Positions 22,888 to 33,689 of a stretch of 64,000 nucleotides of DNA are shown here, piece after piece. A model generated the notes under the pieces. It made no database searches. It was not told where the DNA came from and worked only from the letters and a program-made list of their open reading frames with translations. The stretch is from Demequina litorisediminis (GTDB lineage: Bacteria; Actinomycetota; Actinomycetes; Actinomycetales; Demequinaceae), in contig NZ_BSUN01000001.1 of NCBI RefSeq assembly GCF_030161615.1, positions 124,001 through 188,000 of the forward strand, written 5' to 3'. Position numbers and translations under genes: made by a program. Each line of letters opens with the position of its first letter. Positions within the stretch are counted from its first letter, which is position 1.

Positions 22888-22908
22888 CAAGACCGGCCCG
22901 TCGCGGGC

Positions 22909-22954
22909 GGATCCATTTTCATGCCTCCGGCGCTGGAGACATGGAAGTGGATCC
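22909..22954. promoter_or_regulatory. Long imperfect inverted repeat upstream of the deaminase gene
   Basis: GGATCCATTTTCATG pairs with CATGGAAGTGGATCC (13 of 15 matches) around a CTC/GAG inner stem. It lies about 95 bases before the deaminase start. It could be a paired operator or an RNA hairpin; it lacks the T tract expected of a terminator. It matches no riboswitch that I recognise. Confidence 0.45.
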
Positions 22955-23049
22955 CCTCGCGATGGCCACGGCGTGCGGCCTGAGCCGATGTCACGAAGCC
23001 GCCGCGCATCGGCCACGCCTGCGTAACACGCACCTGCCAGCATGCCTTC

Positions 23050-24358
23050 ATGCTGCTGACTGGCGCCTTGCGCATCGTGACCGACCCTTCCGACACCTCA
23101 CTCGACACCTCGGGCGATCTCGCAGTGAGTGGCGGCACGGTGTCTCGCCACACCTCCCCTGGCACCGAGGTCCTCGACGTTTCCGGGTGCGTCGTGACGC
23201 CGGGCCTGATCAACGCGCACCATCACCTCCTCCAAAGCGGGTTTCGCACCCTTCCCGGCACCCGAGGCGTGCCGATGCGCGAGTGGCTCCCCGCCATGGC
23301 GACCGCCTATGCCGCGGTAGGCATTGACGCCGATCTCACGGGGGCGACCGCCGCCGCAGGAGTCGCCGAGGGCCTCCTCAGCGGTGTCACGACGGTGGCG
23401 GATCATCACCTCAATTGGCCCCATGACGCGAGCGATGCCGACCGCACCGCGATCGCCGTCGCCGTGGCCGCCGCCGCACAGCGTTTGGGGTCCCGGCTCG
23501 TCTTCGTCCGCGGAAGCGCCAGGGACGAGCCCGAACAGGCTGCACGGGGCGCGGAGGACGTGGTCGGCGCGCTGCTCGCCGCAGGGCACGACGGCGGCGT
23601 CTCGCGCGATGGCATGCTCCAGGTTGCGGTGGGGCCAGCGGGCGTCCACTCGGACCCCAAGGAGACGTTCGCGTTGCTGCGCGAGGTGGCGGTCAAGCAC
23701 GGGCTGCGGCGCCGCACCCAGGCCAACGAGCAGGTCGACACGGAGATCGCCCTCGAACACTACGGGCGCCGGCCGCTCGACCTGCTCGAGGAGTGGGGAT
23801 GGCTCGAGCCGGGCGTCACCATCGCGCACCTCTGCGATGTCACCGACGCCGAGATTGAGCGCGTGGCGCGCGCTGGAGTGAGCGCCACGCACGCCCCCGG
23901 GTGCGACGTGCCGATGGGCTGGGGCGTTGCGCCGGTCGCGAAGCCTGCGCGCGGCAGGCATCCCGGTGGGACTCGGGACGTCCGGCGGAGGATCGAACGA
24001 TGCGGGCCACCTGCTGGCCGATGCCCGTCTCGCCATGCAGGTCTCGGCGCTCGTCGGTGGTCCCCTACCCGCGCGCGACGTCCTCGCCATGGCCACCGTC
24101 GGCTCGGCCGATGGCCTCGGTCGGACCGACCTGGGCCGCCTCACCGAGGGGTCGCGAGCCGACATCTGCGTCTGGGACGTGTCCGGCGTGGCCGACGCAG
24201 GCGTCGCGGACCCCGTCGATGGCCTACTGTGGGCCAACCCCGGCAGGCGTCCGCGCCACGTCATCGTGGGCGGCAGGGTGGTCGTGAGGGACTACGCCCT
24301 CGTGACGGCCGACGAGCACGAGGTGGTTGCCGCCGTGCGCGCCCGCACGGGACGCTGA
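23050..24358 (+). CDS. 8-oxoguanine deaminase-like amidohydrolase
   Basis: About 435 residues after removing one insertion near 23944 (AAGCTG read as AAGCCTG). It is of the AtzC/TrzN/guanine-deaminase superfamily: metal motif GLINAHHHLLQS, HHLNWPHD, QANEQVDTE and LGTSGGGSND. The closest families are 8-oxoguanine deaminase, isoxanthopterin deaminase and triazine hydrolases; the substrate cannot be fixed by eye. It converges on the flavin reductase gene, with stops 8 bases apart. Confidence 0.78.
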
Positions 24359-24365
24359 AGCGACG

Positions 24366-25315
24366 TCACAGGTCGAGCACGAGCCGGGGGCATGCGGCGC
24401 GGGAGACACACACATACATGACGTCGTGGCGCTCGCGTTCGGCGGGCGTGAGGATCGAGTCGCGGTGATCCACGACCCCCTCGAGCACCGGGGTCTCGCA
24501 CGTCCCGCAGGTGCCCTCGGTGCAGGCGACAGGACAAGCGCGCCTGCGGCCTCGACCGCCGAAAGCACAGAGGCGCCCGGCTCGACGGTCACAGTCACGC
24601 CCGTCATCGCCAGTTCCACCTCGAAAGGCTCGTCACGGAGTGGCTCGCCCGCCTCGACCGGGGTGAAATGCTCCAGGCGGAGGTCGACTCCGTGGCGCTC
24701 TGCCGCCGCCTGGACCGCATCGAGATAGCGCGCGGGGCCACAGGCGTACACAGTGGTGCCAGGGGCGATCGCACCAAGCGTCGCATCGATGTCCAGGCGC
24801 GCGCCCTCGTTGCCCGCGTGAACAGCGAGACGAGGGCCGTGAACCTCGGCGAGTTCACCCAGGTGGACCATGGTGTCGCGATGCGCGCCCGAGTAGGCGA
24901 GTGAGTAGTCGGCGTTCTCGGATGCGGCGGCGTGCGCCATGGCGAGGATCGGGGTGATGCCGATGCCCGCCGCGAGGAACAACACCGGACCCTGGTGCGC
25001 CTCGTAGGCGAAGTGGTTGCGCGGAAGCGACGCCGCAAGTGTCACCCCAGGCGCGGCCTGCTCGGCGAGCCAGCGAGACCCACCGCGCCCGTCCTGCTCG
25101 CGCAGGATCGACACCCGCCACGTCGGGTCACCCGGCACGCCGCACAGGGAGTACTGACGCACCGCGCCACCGTCCACCGCCAGGTCGATGTGCGCCCCCG
25201 GCTCCCACGAGGACAGAGGGGCACCGTCGGCGGACTCGAGGACGAGTGTGACGACGTCGCCAAGACGCTCGACACTCGCGACGACGACGGACAGCGCTGG
25301 GGCTTCGGCGCTCAT
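24366..25315 (-). CDS. Phthalate-dioxygenase-reductase-type flavin/2Fe-2S oxidoreductase
   Basis: About 316 residues if one base missing from a C run near 24530 is restored. Order: flavin-binding barrel (RQYSLCG), NAD domain (AAGIGITPILAM), C-terminal plant-type ferredoxin with CTEGTCGTCE and a fourth cysteine in VCVSRA. Such proteins feed electrons to Rieske oxygenases (VanB, carnitine and glycine-betaine demethylases). No oxygenase partner lies in this window. Its ATG overlaps the stop of the XRE-cupin regulator (ATGA), so the two are coupled. Confidence 0.85.
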
Positions 25316-25909
25316 ACGCCTCCTCCTTCAAGTCGGGGGCGTTCCTTGACGACGATCGCGTGGTAGCCCTCGGGGTCCACGGCACGCCAGCGGTGAGGAA
25401 CGCGTGCGCCGTAGTAGACCGAGTCGCCGGGCACCAGGAGCCTGGCAGTCCCCGTCCAACTCAATCTCCATGTGGCCTGCGATGAGGTGCAAGAACTCGT
25501 GCTCGTCGTGCGCGAAGCGCTCGCCGTAGTCCTGCTGCGTTCCGCGCACGACGATGGGACTGAAGCGAGCGTCGGACCTCGTCACGAGCAGTGACGCGCG
25601 GCCGTCACCGTAGACGCCTCGCGCGGCATGCCCCGCGGGAATGACGCTGACGGGCGAGGCATCGGCGGCATCGGGCGCTGTGAGGAGCTCGATCTGCGAG
25701 GTGCCCAGCGCGTGGGCGATGCTGGCAAGGGAGCGCATGCTCGGCGTGGCACGGCCGCGCTCCACCTGCGACAGGAAGGGATGGGAAAGCCCTGCTGCGG
25801 AGGCGAGTTCGACCAGCGTGAGACCGCGAGCTCGCCTGAGGCGCCGTATGGCCGCGCCGGGAAGGGGCCCCTGAGCGCTCGACTCGTCGGGCGCCTCGGC
25901 GTCGGTCAT
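25312..25909 (-). CDS. XRE-family regulator with cupin domain
   Basis: About 198 residues after removing one insertion near 25441 (CAGCTC). An N-terminal helix-turn-helix (GLTLVELASAAGLSHPFLSQ) is followed by a cupin_2 domain (GERFAHDEHEFLHLIAGHMEIEL), the PuuR type that senses a small metabolite. I take the start at MTDAEAPDESS because GGAGGTGA lies just before it. It is divergent from the amidohydrolase operon, with two candidate operators in the gap. Confidence 0.87.
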
Positions 25910-25951
25910 CTTCACCTCCAGGTCTGTCCAGTGCCAGCGATAGTGCCGCAT

Positions 25952-25971
25952 CTTGGGACGTTGGTCCCGAA
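25952..25971. promoter_or_regulatory. GGGAC-N4-GTCCC palindrome (DosR-box-like) in the divergent promoter
   Basis: CTTGGGACGTTGGTCCCGAA matches 14 of the 20 positions of the mycobacterial DosR consensus TTSGGGACTWWAGTCCCSAA, including both conserved half-sites. It lies 43 bases before the XRE gene and 114 before the amidohydrolase gene. It could instead be a site for the local regulator. Confidence 0.45.
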
Positions 25972-26043
25972 ACGTGACGCCGAATTTACGGTAGGAAACG
26001 GCCGCGTCACGCGCCCGAAATCATCGATCCCTAGTCTCGCTGA

Positions 26044-26060
26044 TGTTGATCCTATCAACA
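26044..26060. promoter_or_regulatory. Inverted repeat, candidate operator of the XRE-cupin regulator
   Basis: TGTTGAT-CCT-ATCAACA, a perfect 7-base repeat with a 3-base spacer, 25 bases before the amidohydrolase ATG and just ahead of its ribosome site. Its place fits repression of the operon. Confidence 0.55.
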
Positions 26061-26084
26061 TTCCTAGGTCAGACAGGAGGGCCG

Positions 26085-27334
26085 ATGCGCCACGGCAACG
26101 ACACCCCGGCACTGCTTCGCAGCGCGACCACCGCCACGGGCGACAAGGTCGATGTGACCCTTGCCAACGGGATCGTGCAGGCCGTTGTCCCTGCGGGCAC
26201 CGCCGCCATCCCCACCGACAGCGCTGCGGTCCTGGACCTCGACGGCCACCTCCTCCTGACGTCGATGGCGGAGCCCCACGCCCACCTCGATAAGGCAGGC
26301 TCCTGGGACCGTATCCATCCCCCGATGGGCGATCTGCGCGCGGCCATCGTGGTGGCGTGCCTACGCCGACACCATGACGGAGGCGGACGTGGTCGACCGG
26401 GCTCGAGCGCAGGTGCTGCGCAACGTCCGTCACGGCACCACCGCCATTCGCACCCATGTGGACCTCCTGCGAGGACCCGACCCGCTACTCGGCATCCGCG
26501 CCCTTGTCGCCGTGCGCGACGAGCCTCAGCGACATCGTCGACATCGAGATCATCACGCTGAGCCCCGACGACATCCCCACCGACATCATTGAGGCGGCCC
26601 TGGACGCCGGAGCCGATGGCGTGGGCGCTGCCGCACACCTGGCGCCCGAGCCATTGGCGGAGCTCGAGCGCATTGTCGGCATTGCCGAGCGCCGCGGCTG
26701 CGCGCTCGACATGCACACCGACGAGTCGCTCCATGAAGTCGTCACGCTCGACGCACTCGCAGGCCTCACCCGCGGATGGACCACCAACGTCTCGGCGGGC
26801 CACTGCGTGCGGCTCGGCACCGTTCCCGCGCCTCAGCGTGACGCACTCATCGCCGCGGCGAAGGAATCGCGCATCGGGATCATCGCCAACCCCATCACCA
26901 ACCTGTATCTCCAAGGTTGGGGCGACGACGTCTCTACGCCGCGAGGAATCGCGCCCGCCCGCGCCCTCGTCAACGCGGGGGCACGCTTCGCCGCGGGTGC
27001 CGACAACGTGCGAGACCCGTTCAACCCGCTGGGACGCTCCGACGCCCTCGAAACCGCGATGCTCCTCGTGGTGGGCGCCCACCTCACCGCCCACGAGGCG
27101 TATGCCGCCGTGTCCAGTGGAGCGCGTGACGTGATGGGGCTTCCCGCGGCCGACGTCACCCCCGGCGCTCACGCGGACCTTGTCGCTATCCGCGCCGACC
27201 ACCTCACCCAGGCCGTGGCGGAGGCACCCGCCGACCGCATCGTCCTTCGCCGCGGGCGCGTGGTCGCGCGCACCTCGTCCACCACCGACTTCCCCTCGCT
27301 CACCGCGCCAGCACCCCTGGAGGTTGCACGATGA
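26085..27334 (+). CDS. Cytosine-deaminase-like metal-dependent amidohydrolase
   Basis: About 415 residues after correcting two AGCT sites (near 26358, AGCTAC printed as TGCCTAC; near 26524, GAGCTC as GAGCCTC). Family signs are the metal motif EPHAHLDKAG, THVD, the catalytic region DMHTDES, SAGHCV and the metal Asp in AAGADNVRDPF. Members deaminate or hydrolyse cytosine, creatinine, hydantoin-like and related rings. AGGAGG lies before the ATG. It is the first gene of the plus-strand catabolic operon; the stop overlaps the ABC ATPase start. Confidence 0.82.
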
Positions 27335-28094
27335 CCACACCCGCCCCCGCGGCCGGCCCACCCGCCACGCTGCTGGACTTCGCGGACGTCGAGATGACGT
27401 TCCCCGACGGCACCGTCGCACTCCGCGGCGTCGACCTGGCGGTCCGCCGTGGCGAGTTCGTCACGGTCGTCGGCCCCTCAGGGTGCGGAAAGTCCACCCT
27501 GCTCCGTATCGCTTCGGGGCTGGAGACGCCCTCACACGGCGAGGTCTCCCTCGCCACGGACCGCATCGGCTATGTCTTCCAGGACGCCACGCTGCTTCCC
27601 TGGCGCACCACCCGACGCAATGTCGAGGCTCCTCGCGGAGCCTGCACGGCGAGTCGAAGGAACGCCGCGCCAAGGCCGCGCAGGAAACGATCGACCTTGT
27701 GGGCCTCAGCGGCTTCGAGGACCACCTGCCACGGCAGCGTCCGGCGGCATGAAGATGCGCGCCTCGCTGGCGCGCAGCCTCACCCTCGACCCCGAAGTCT
27801 TCCTGTTCGATGAGCCCTTCGGCGCCCTCGACGAGATCACCCGCGAGCGCCTCAACGATGAGCCTTCTGCGGCTGTTCCACCAGAAGAGCTTCGCGGGGC
27901 TCTTCATCACCCACTCCGTCGCCGAGGCCGTCTACCTCTCCACCCGCGTCATCGTCATGTCCGGGCGCCCCGGCCACCTCGTCGCCGAGTTCGATGTGCC
28001 TTTCGACATGCCCCGCGACCCCGAGATCCGCTTCACCCCCGAGTTCGCGCAACTCGTCGGCGAGGTATCCCACGCCCTGAGGGAGGCACACTGA
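27331..28094 (+). CDS. ABC transporter ATP-binding protein (SsuB/TauB/ThiZ-like)
   Basis: About 253 residues after correcting four AGCT sites (insertions near 27627, 27641, 27863; CAGCTG printed as CAGCG near 27738). Walker [11 protein letters not shown]-loop, signature LSGGMKMR and Walker [14 protein letters not shown] are all present; the signature is cut by the deletion if read literally. It powers import by the permease and binding protein that follow. It is coupled to both neighbours by overlapping stop and start codons. Confidence 0.92.
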
Positions 28095-28903
28095 TGGCCA
28101 CCACCACCCCTACCCGCGGCACACGCCGAGCATCGTCACGACTGTTGTCGTGGGGCCCGCCGCTCGTCGTGGCCGCCATCCTCGTGGCGGCGGCATACAT
28201 TGCGAACGCGGCGCTCGGAGAGCGCTCCTTCCTCCTGCCCGCGCCGCATGACGTGCTCGCCAAGGCTGTGGGCGCCTGAGAGTGCGCCCGACATCTGGAC
28301 GGCACTGTGGCGCACCACCGTGGTGTCGCTCACGGGCCTCATCATCGCCATCGTCATCGGCGTCGGATGGGCCGTCATCATGAACCAGACCCGGTGGATG
28401 GAACGAGCACTGTTCCCCTACGCGGTCATGCTCCAGGCCATCCCCATCCTCGCCATCACTCCCCTGATTGGCTTCTGGTTCGGCTATGACTTCACTGCCC
28501 GCGTGGTGGTGTGCGTCATCATCGCGCTGTTCCCCATGGTGTCAAACACCCTGTTCGGGCTGCAGTCGGTCGACAAGGGCATGCGCGAGCTGTTTCAGGC
28601 TCCAGGGCGCGTCACGCTCCACGGTGCTTCAGAAGCCTGGAGATGCCCGCGGCCCTCCCCGCCGTCTTCGCCGGCATGCGCATCTCCGCCGGCTTGTCCG
28701 TGGTCGGCGCCATCGTCGGAGAGTTCTTCTTCCAGCGCGGCACGCCCGGCATCGGCTCTCTCATCAACCGCTACAGCGCACGCCTGCAGTCCGAGGAACT
28801 GTTCGCTGCGGTCCTGGTCGCCTCGCTCTTGGGCGTGACGATCTTCCTGATCTTCGGCTGGCTCGGACGACGAGCGGTCGGCAAATGGTACGACTTCGGC
28901 TGA
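28094..28903 (+). CDS. ABC transporter permease (SsuC/ThiX type)
   Basis: About 268 residues after removing insertions near 28269 (not clearly an AGCT site), 28599 and 28637. Six helices and the EAA-type loop [20 protein letters not shown] are present after correction; an AGCT at 28588 within that loop is intact. It is the membrane channel of the importer. The start overlaps the ATPase stop by one base. Confidence 0.88.
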
Positions 28904-28963
28904 TGCGCCGAGGACGACCCGCCTGCTGAGGCACCCCCACCCATCCCCACCGAGGAGCGCACC

Positions 28964-30169
28964 ATGCGAGTTCACCTCAAGTCCGGCATCGTCGTCGCGG
29001 GAATCGCTGCGACCGCCTTTACCCTGTCGGCCTGCTCGTCCGAGGCCGACCCCGAGACCAGCGACACTCCCGAGGCGGAGGCCACGTCAAGCGTGGCGGC
29101 CGCGTCGGGCGACGCCGTGGATCTGTCGGGAGTCTGCCCCGCTGACATCAAGATCCAGACCGACTGGAACCCCGAGATGGAGCACGGCCACCTTTACGCC
29201 ATGCTCGGCGACGAGTACGAGGTGGACGCGAACAACAAGTCCGTCACCGGCCCGCTCATCGCTTCGGGAGAAGACACCGGCGTGGACATCACCATCCTGT
29301 CCGGCGGACCCGCCGTGGGCTACGCGCAACCCAACGCACAGGCTCTACTCCGACCCGTCGATCTTCATGGCATACGTGGGCACCGACGAGGCGATCGCGC
29401 ACTCGACCGACCTCCCCACGGTGTCGGTGTTCCAGCCGCTCGAGAAGGACCCGCAGATGATCATGTGGGACCCGGCTACCTACCCTGACGTGGCATCGAT
29501 CGCCGACCTCGGCGAGGCCGGCACCACGGTGCGCGTCTTCCCCGGTGGCGTCTACATCGACTACTTCGTGGGCGCGGGCATCCTCTCCGCCGACCAGGTC
29601 GACACCACCTACGACGGCACCCCCGCGGTGTTCGTGTCCGAGGCCGGCAAGATCGCCCAGCAGGGCTTCGCCTCCGCCGAGCCCTACATCTACGAGAACG
29701 AGGTCGACGCGTGGGGCAAGCCCGTCGCGTACGAACTCATCAACGATGCGGGCTTCCCGAAGTACGCGGCATCGATGTCCGTGCGCCCCGCGGACGTCAC
29801 CGAGTACGCCGACTGCCTCACTCGCCTGGTGCCGATCATGCAGCAGGCCGAGGTCGACTACTACGACGGCACCCTGAAGGACTCGGTGAAGGACCTCGTC
29901 CTCGAGGCTCGTGGACGCCTACGACACCGGCTGGGTCTACTCGGCCGAGGTGGCCGACTACTCGTTCGACACCATGATCGCCGACGGCATCGCCGGTGAC
30001 GGCCCCGATGGCGTCCTCGGCACGTTCGACGCCGACCGCGTCGCGGAGCCTCTTCAGCATCGTCGACCCGATCTTCACCGAGCAGGGCATCGAGATTGTC
30101 GACGGCCTCACGCCCGAGGACCTCTACACGAACGAGTTCATCGACGAGTCGATCTCGCTCGGCTTCTGA
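28964..30169 (+). CDS. ABC transporter substrate-binding lipoprotein (NMT1/THI5-like)
   Basis: About 400 residues after removing three AGCT insertions (near 29341, 29906, 30049). The lipobox TLSACSS near residue 25 marks a lipid-anchored protein on the outer face. The fold resembles the NMT1/THI5 group, which bind sulfonates, nitrate or pyrimidines. The ligand is unknown; the neighbouring ring-hydrolysing enzymes suggest a heterocycle (inference). Confidence 0.85.
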
Positions 30170-30198
30170 GACTGACTCACCCCTCGAAAGGAAAGCCC

Positions 30199-30955
30199 AT
30201 GACGACCCCTCCGGTGACGACACCCCCGCGCCTCGCGCACGGCACGCGATCGTCACCGGAGGGGCGCGTGGCATCGGCCGGGCCATCGCCGCACGCCTCG
30301 CGGCCGATGGCCTGACCGTGACCATCCTCGACGTGCTGGCCGAGGACGCCGCTGAGGCGGCGCAGAACCTCGGCGGGTACGCGATGGGCGTCGACCTCGC
30401 CAACGCTGAGGCGACGGCCACCACCGTTGACGCCGCGATCGCCGCCCGAGGCGGGGTCGATGTCCTCGTCAACTGTGCGGGAATCTTCCGTCTCACCCCG
30501 CTGCTGGAGATCACACCCGAGTCGTGGGACAGCATGCTCGGCATCAACGCCAAGGCGACCATGATCACGATGCAGCGCGCGGCGCACGCCATGATTCCCG
30601 CCGGCGGCGGCACCATCATCAATATCGCCTCCATGGCCGCCAAGAAGGGCGGCGCCATGGAGGCGCACTATGCGGCGTCAAAGTCAGCCGTGGTCGCGCT
30701 CACCCGTGCCGCGGCCCTCGAATGGGGCGAGCACGGAGTGCGCGCGAACGCGATCTGCCCCGGCTACGTCCTCACCGACATGGGCGCAGCGACCCGTTCC
30801 ACGGAGCAGGTCGACGGCTGGACCCGCCTGTCCCCCTTGGCCGCCTGGGAAACCCCGATGACGTCGCGGCCCTCGCCTCGTTCCTCGCGAGCGACGAGTC
30901 GTCCTACATCACGGGCCAGGCGCTCAACCTCACCGGCGGCATGGTGATGCACTGA
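30199..30955 (+). CDS. Short-chain dehydrogenase/reductase
   Basis: About 252 residues if two missing bases are restored (near 30249, and a G run near 30837). Classical [15 protein letters not shown] for cofactor binding, NCAG, catalytic Ser in NIASM, YAASK, and PGYVLTDM. It oxidises or reduces an alcohol/ketone using NAD(P). These two deletions are not at AGCT sites, so they are a different kind of error or real. It lies between the transporter and the FAD oxidase in the operon. Confidence 0.83.
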
Positions 30956-30984
30956 TGCCGCCTCTCACCTCTAGGAGGCCTCCC

Positions 30985-32325
30985 ATGACGAGCCTGACCG
31001 CCGTCGATCCCGCCCGCATCGACGCCCTCGCCACCGAACTGCGCACCCTCCTTGGCGAAGCGTGCGTGACGACGGAGGCCGCCTCGCTCGAACGCGCCTC
31101 TGTTGACGGCGCAGGCATGTCTCCGCTGATCAAGGAAATGTTGCCGCTCGGCCGCGCCCAGGCTCGTCGCCACCCCCACCTCGAAGGACCTCATCGCGGC
31201 CACCGTCGCCGCCGCCGTCCGTCACGGCGTCCCCGTGACGCCGCGCGGCAAGGGCACGGGCAACTACGGTCAGGGCATCCCCATGGGAGGCGGGCTAGTA
31301 CTCGACACGAGCCGTGCGCGCCGCATCCTCGACGCGGGCAACGGCTGGATCGAGGCGGAGGCGGGCGCCGTGATCTGGGCGATGGAGCAGCACGCGAACC
31401 GCAACGCCCAGCAGGCTGTGGATGTATCCCTCCACCGCGCAGTCGACCATCGGCGGCTTCGTGGCGGGTGGTTCAGGCGGGACGGGATCGATCGCCAACG
31501 GACTTCTGCATCAGGGCTTCGTCCTCGCGGTCGAGGTGGTCCATGCCCTACCCGAGCCGACGGTGGTCAGGGTGGAGGGCGCCGATGCGGTGCCGTACCT
31601 CCACAACTACGGCACCGCAGGCATCATCACCGCCGTCCGAGTCGCCACCGAACCGGCCCAGCCGTGGCGCGCGCTCCTTGCCTCGTTCCCCACCTACGAG
31701 CAGGTCGTCGGCCTCATGCGTCCCCTGGCGTCACTCACACCCACGCCTCGCCTGGTGTCTGGTGACCGAGCCGAGATCGCCGCATGCCTGCCCGCGGATC
31801 TCGCCATTCCAGCGGGCCGAGCGTCGCTGCGCGCCATCCTCGACGAGGCGAGCATCGAGGACGCCACAGCGCTGATCGAGGCTGCGGGCGGCACTGTCGA
31901 CCGCGTGCTCGAGGGCGCCCAGCACACGGTCAAGTTGTCGATGAACTCCTACAACCACCCCATCGAGTGGCTGCAGAAGTCGGCTGCGGAGCCCTACTTC
32001 CATGTGGAGGTCTTGGGTGACGCGCTCGTCGATGACCTCGCCGCCGTGCAGGCCGTCTACCCGGGTGGCATGCTCCACATCGAGGCGCAACGCGACCGCC
32101 CCATCGGCATGCTGGCCGCACCGTACGTGTCGCCCGCCCAGGTGCTTGAGGGCTTCGACCGTCTGGCGGCGCTCGGCGTCCGCACCCACAATCCGCATCA
32201 GTGGGCGGTCGACTTTGAGCCCGAGCGGACCACGGCACTGGCCGCGACCACCGACCCGCTCGGGCTTCTCAACCCCGGCAAGGCTCGGCGCCGTGGTCCA
32301 CGAGCACACCGGGACGCAGATGTGA
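30985..32325 (+). CDS. FAD-linked oxidase (FAD_binding_4 type)
   Basis: About 445 residues after removing three AGCT insertions (near 31160, 31414, 32282). The FAD domain has VTPRGKGTGNYGQ and STIGGFVAGGSGGTGS; the C-terminal domain ends at NPGKLGAVVHEH. The family includes glycolate, lactate and aromatic alcohol oxidases. The substrate is unknown. TAGGAGG precedes the ATG. The stop overlaps the creatininase-like GTG start. Confidence 0.83.
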
Positions 32326-33128
32326 GCGGCTCCGTCACCCGCGAACTCGCGGAACTGTCCGGCCCGGAGGTGGCGCGCACCCTCACCGCGGACTCGATCG
32401 TGGTCCTGCCGGTCGGGGCCGTGGAACATCACGGCGAGCATCTGCCGCTCGCGACCGACCTCATCATGGCCGACCTCCTCTCCCAGCGCATCGTCGCGGG
32501 CGCCGCGGCCATCGGGCTCGACGTGTGGCGATTGCCGCCGCTGGCGTACACCAAGTCCGATGAGCACGCGTGGGCGCCGGGAACGTTCTGGATGGGCGCC
32601 ACCGAGTTCCTCGCGACCCTGGATGCCATCGGCCGCTCGCTCGCGGCGACGCCCGCACGCACCCTCGTGTTCTTCAATGGTCACGGAGGCAACGTCGCTC
32701 CCCTGGGGATCGCGCTGCGTGACCTGAGACGGGCATATGGGCTGCGCACCTTCGCCATGTCGGTCGCGGTCCCGTCTGGCGACGGCGACCCGGACGGCGA
32801 GGGAGGCCCGAACGAGCACGGCCTTGGCATTCACGGAGGATGGGGCGAGACCTCGCTCCTCATGCACCTGCGACCCGACCTCGTTCATCCCGACAGGTTC
32901 GTGCGCGCCATTCCTCCCGCGCTCGCGGCCCGTGACCAGGTGGGGTTCGCGGGAGCGCCCGTGCAGTTCGGATGGCTCAGCGACGACTTCGGGTACGGAG
33001 GTATCCTCGGCGACCCTACGGGCGCAGACGCGACCATCGGTGAACGGGTCGCCACGGGGATCGTGAAGCGCTCGGTCGCGGCGCTCGCGGAGATTGCCGT
33101 GTTTGATCCGGCCGGAGGTGTCTCGTGA
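32322..33128 (+). CDS. Creatininase-family amidohydrolase
   Basis: The frame is intact, 268 residues from a GTG start. The metal-binding family motifs are VGAVEHHGEHLPLATD, FFNGHGGN and a later NEHGLGIHGGWGETS. The family holds creatininase, the F420-pathway FAPy deformylase and MftE; all hydrolyse amide-like bonds or peptides with Zn/Fe/Mn. Genes up- and downstream overlap by four bases, so it is firmly inside the operon. The exact substrate is open. Confidence 0.85.
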   Translation: MSGSVTRELAELSGPEVARTLTADSIVVLPVGAVEHHGEHLPLATDLIMADLLSQRIVAGAAAIGLDVWRLPPLAYTKSDEHAWAPGTFWMGATEFLATLDAIGRSLAATPARTLVFFNGHGGNVAPLGIALRDLRRAYGLRTFAMSVAVPSGDGDPDGEGGPNEHGLGIHGGWGETSLLMHLRPDLVHPDRFVRAIPPALAARDQVGFAGAPVQFGWLSDDFGYGGILGDPTGADATIGERVATGIVKRSVAALAEIAVFDPAGGVS

Positions 33129-33689
33129 CGGCCCTCAGCGATCCGCTCGCCTTGGCCCGCGAGTGGCTCCCTGCCGGACCGAACCCCTGCCTCATGACGC
33201 TCGCGACCGTCGACGACGGTGTGCCCGATGCGCGCACCCTGTTGCTCTCTGACCTCGACGCGCGCGGCTTCCACTTCCATACGGATGCGCGCTCACGCAA
33301 GGTCGCACAGGCTCGAGGCGAATCCTCACGTGGCGCTTGTCATGTTCCTCGAGGATGCGGCGCGGCAACTGGTCGTACAGGGCGTGGCCCGCAGAATGAC
33401 GGCCGAGGAGGCCGCCATCGCCTACGGCCAGCGCAGCGCCTACCTGCGACGGCTTGCGTGGGTCAACACCCCCGAGGTCGCGGCGTTGGACGTCGACGAG
33501 CGCCGCTCGCGGTGGAGCGCGTTCGGCGCGGCCCATGGCGACGATCTCGCCGCGCCCGAGTCGTGGGCAGGCTTCGTCGTGGAACCGACCCGCCTCACCT
33601 TCTGGTCGGGTGCTGCCGATGCCCCGTCGCGGCGCGTCGAGTACACGCTCTCCGACGCGCGGTGGCGGGAGAGCGTCCGTGCCGGATGA
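33125..33689 (+). CDS. Pyridoxamine 5'-phosphate oxidase-family protein
   Basis: About 187 residues after removing one insertion near 33310 (CAGCTC read as CAGGCTC), from a GTG start overlapping the previous stop. It has FMN-binding split-barrel features of PdxH (PDARTLLLSDLDARGFHFHT and the C-terminal dimerisation region). The usual PdxH C-terminal RLxP motif is missing: the protein ends WRESVRAG. It may therefore act on another substrate of the operon instead of vitamin B6. Confidence 0.75.
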
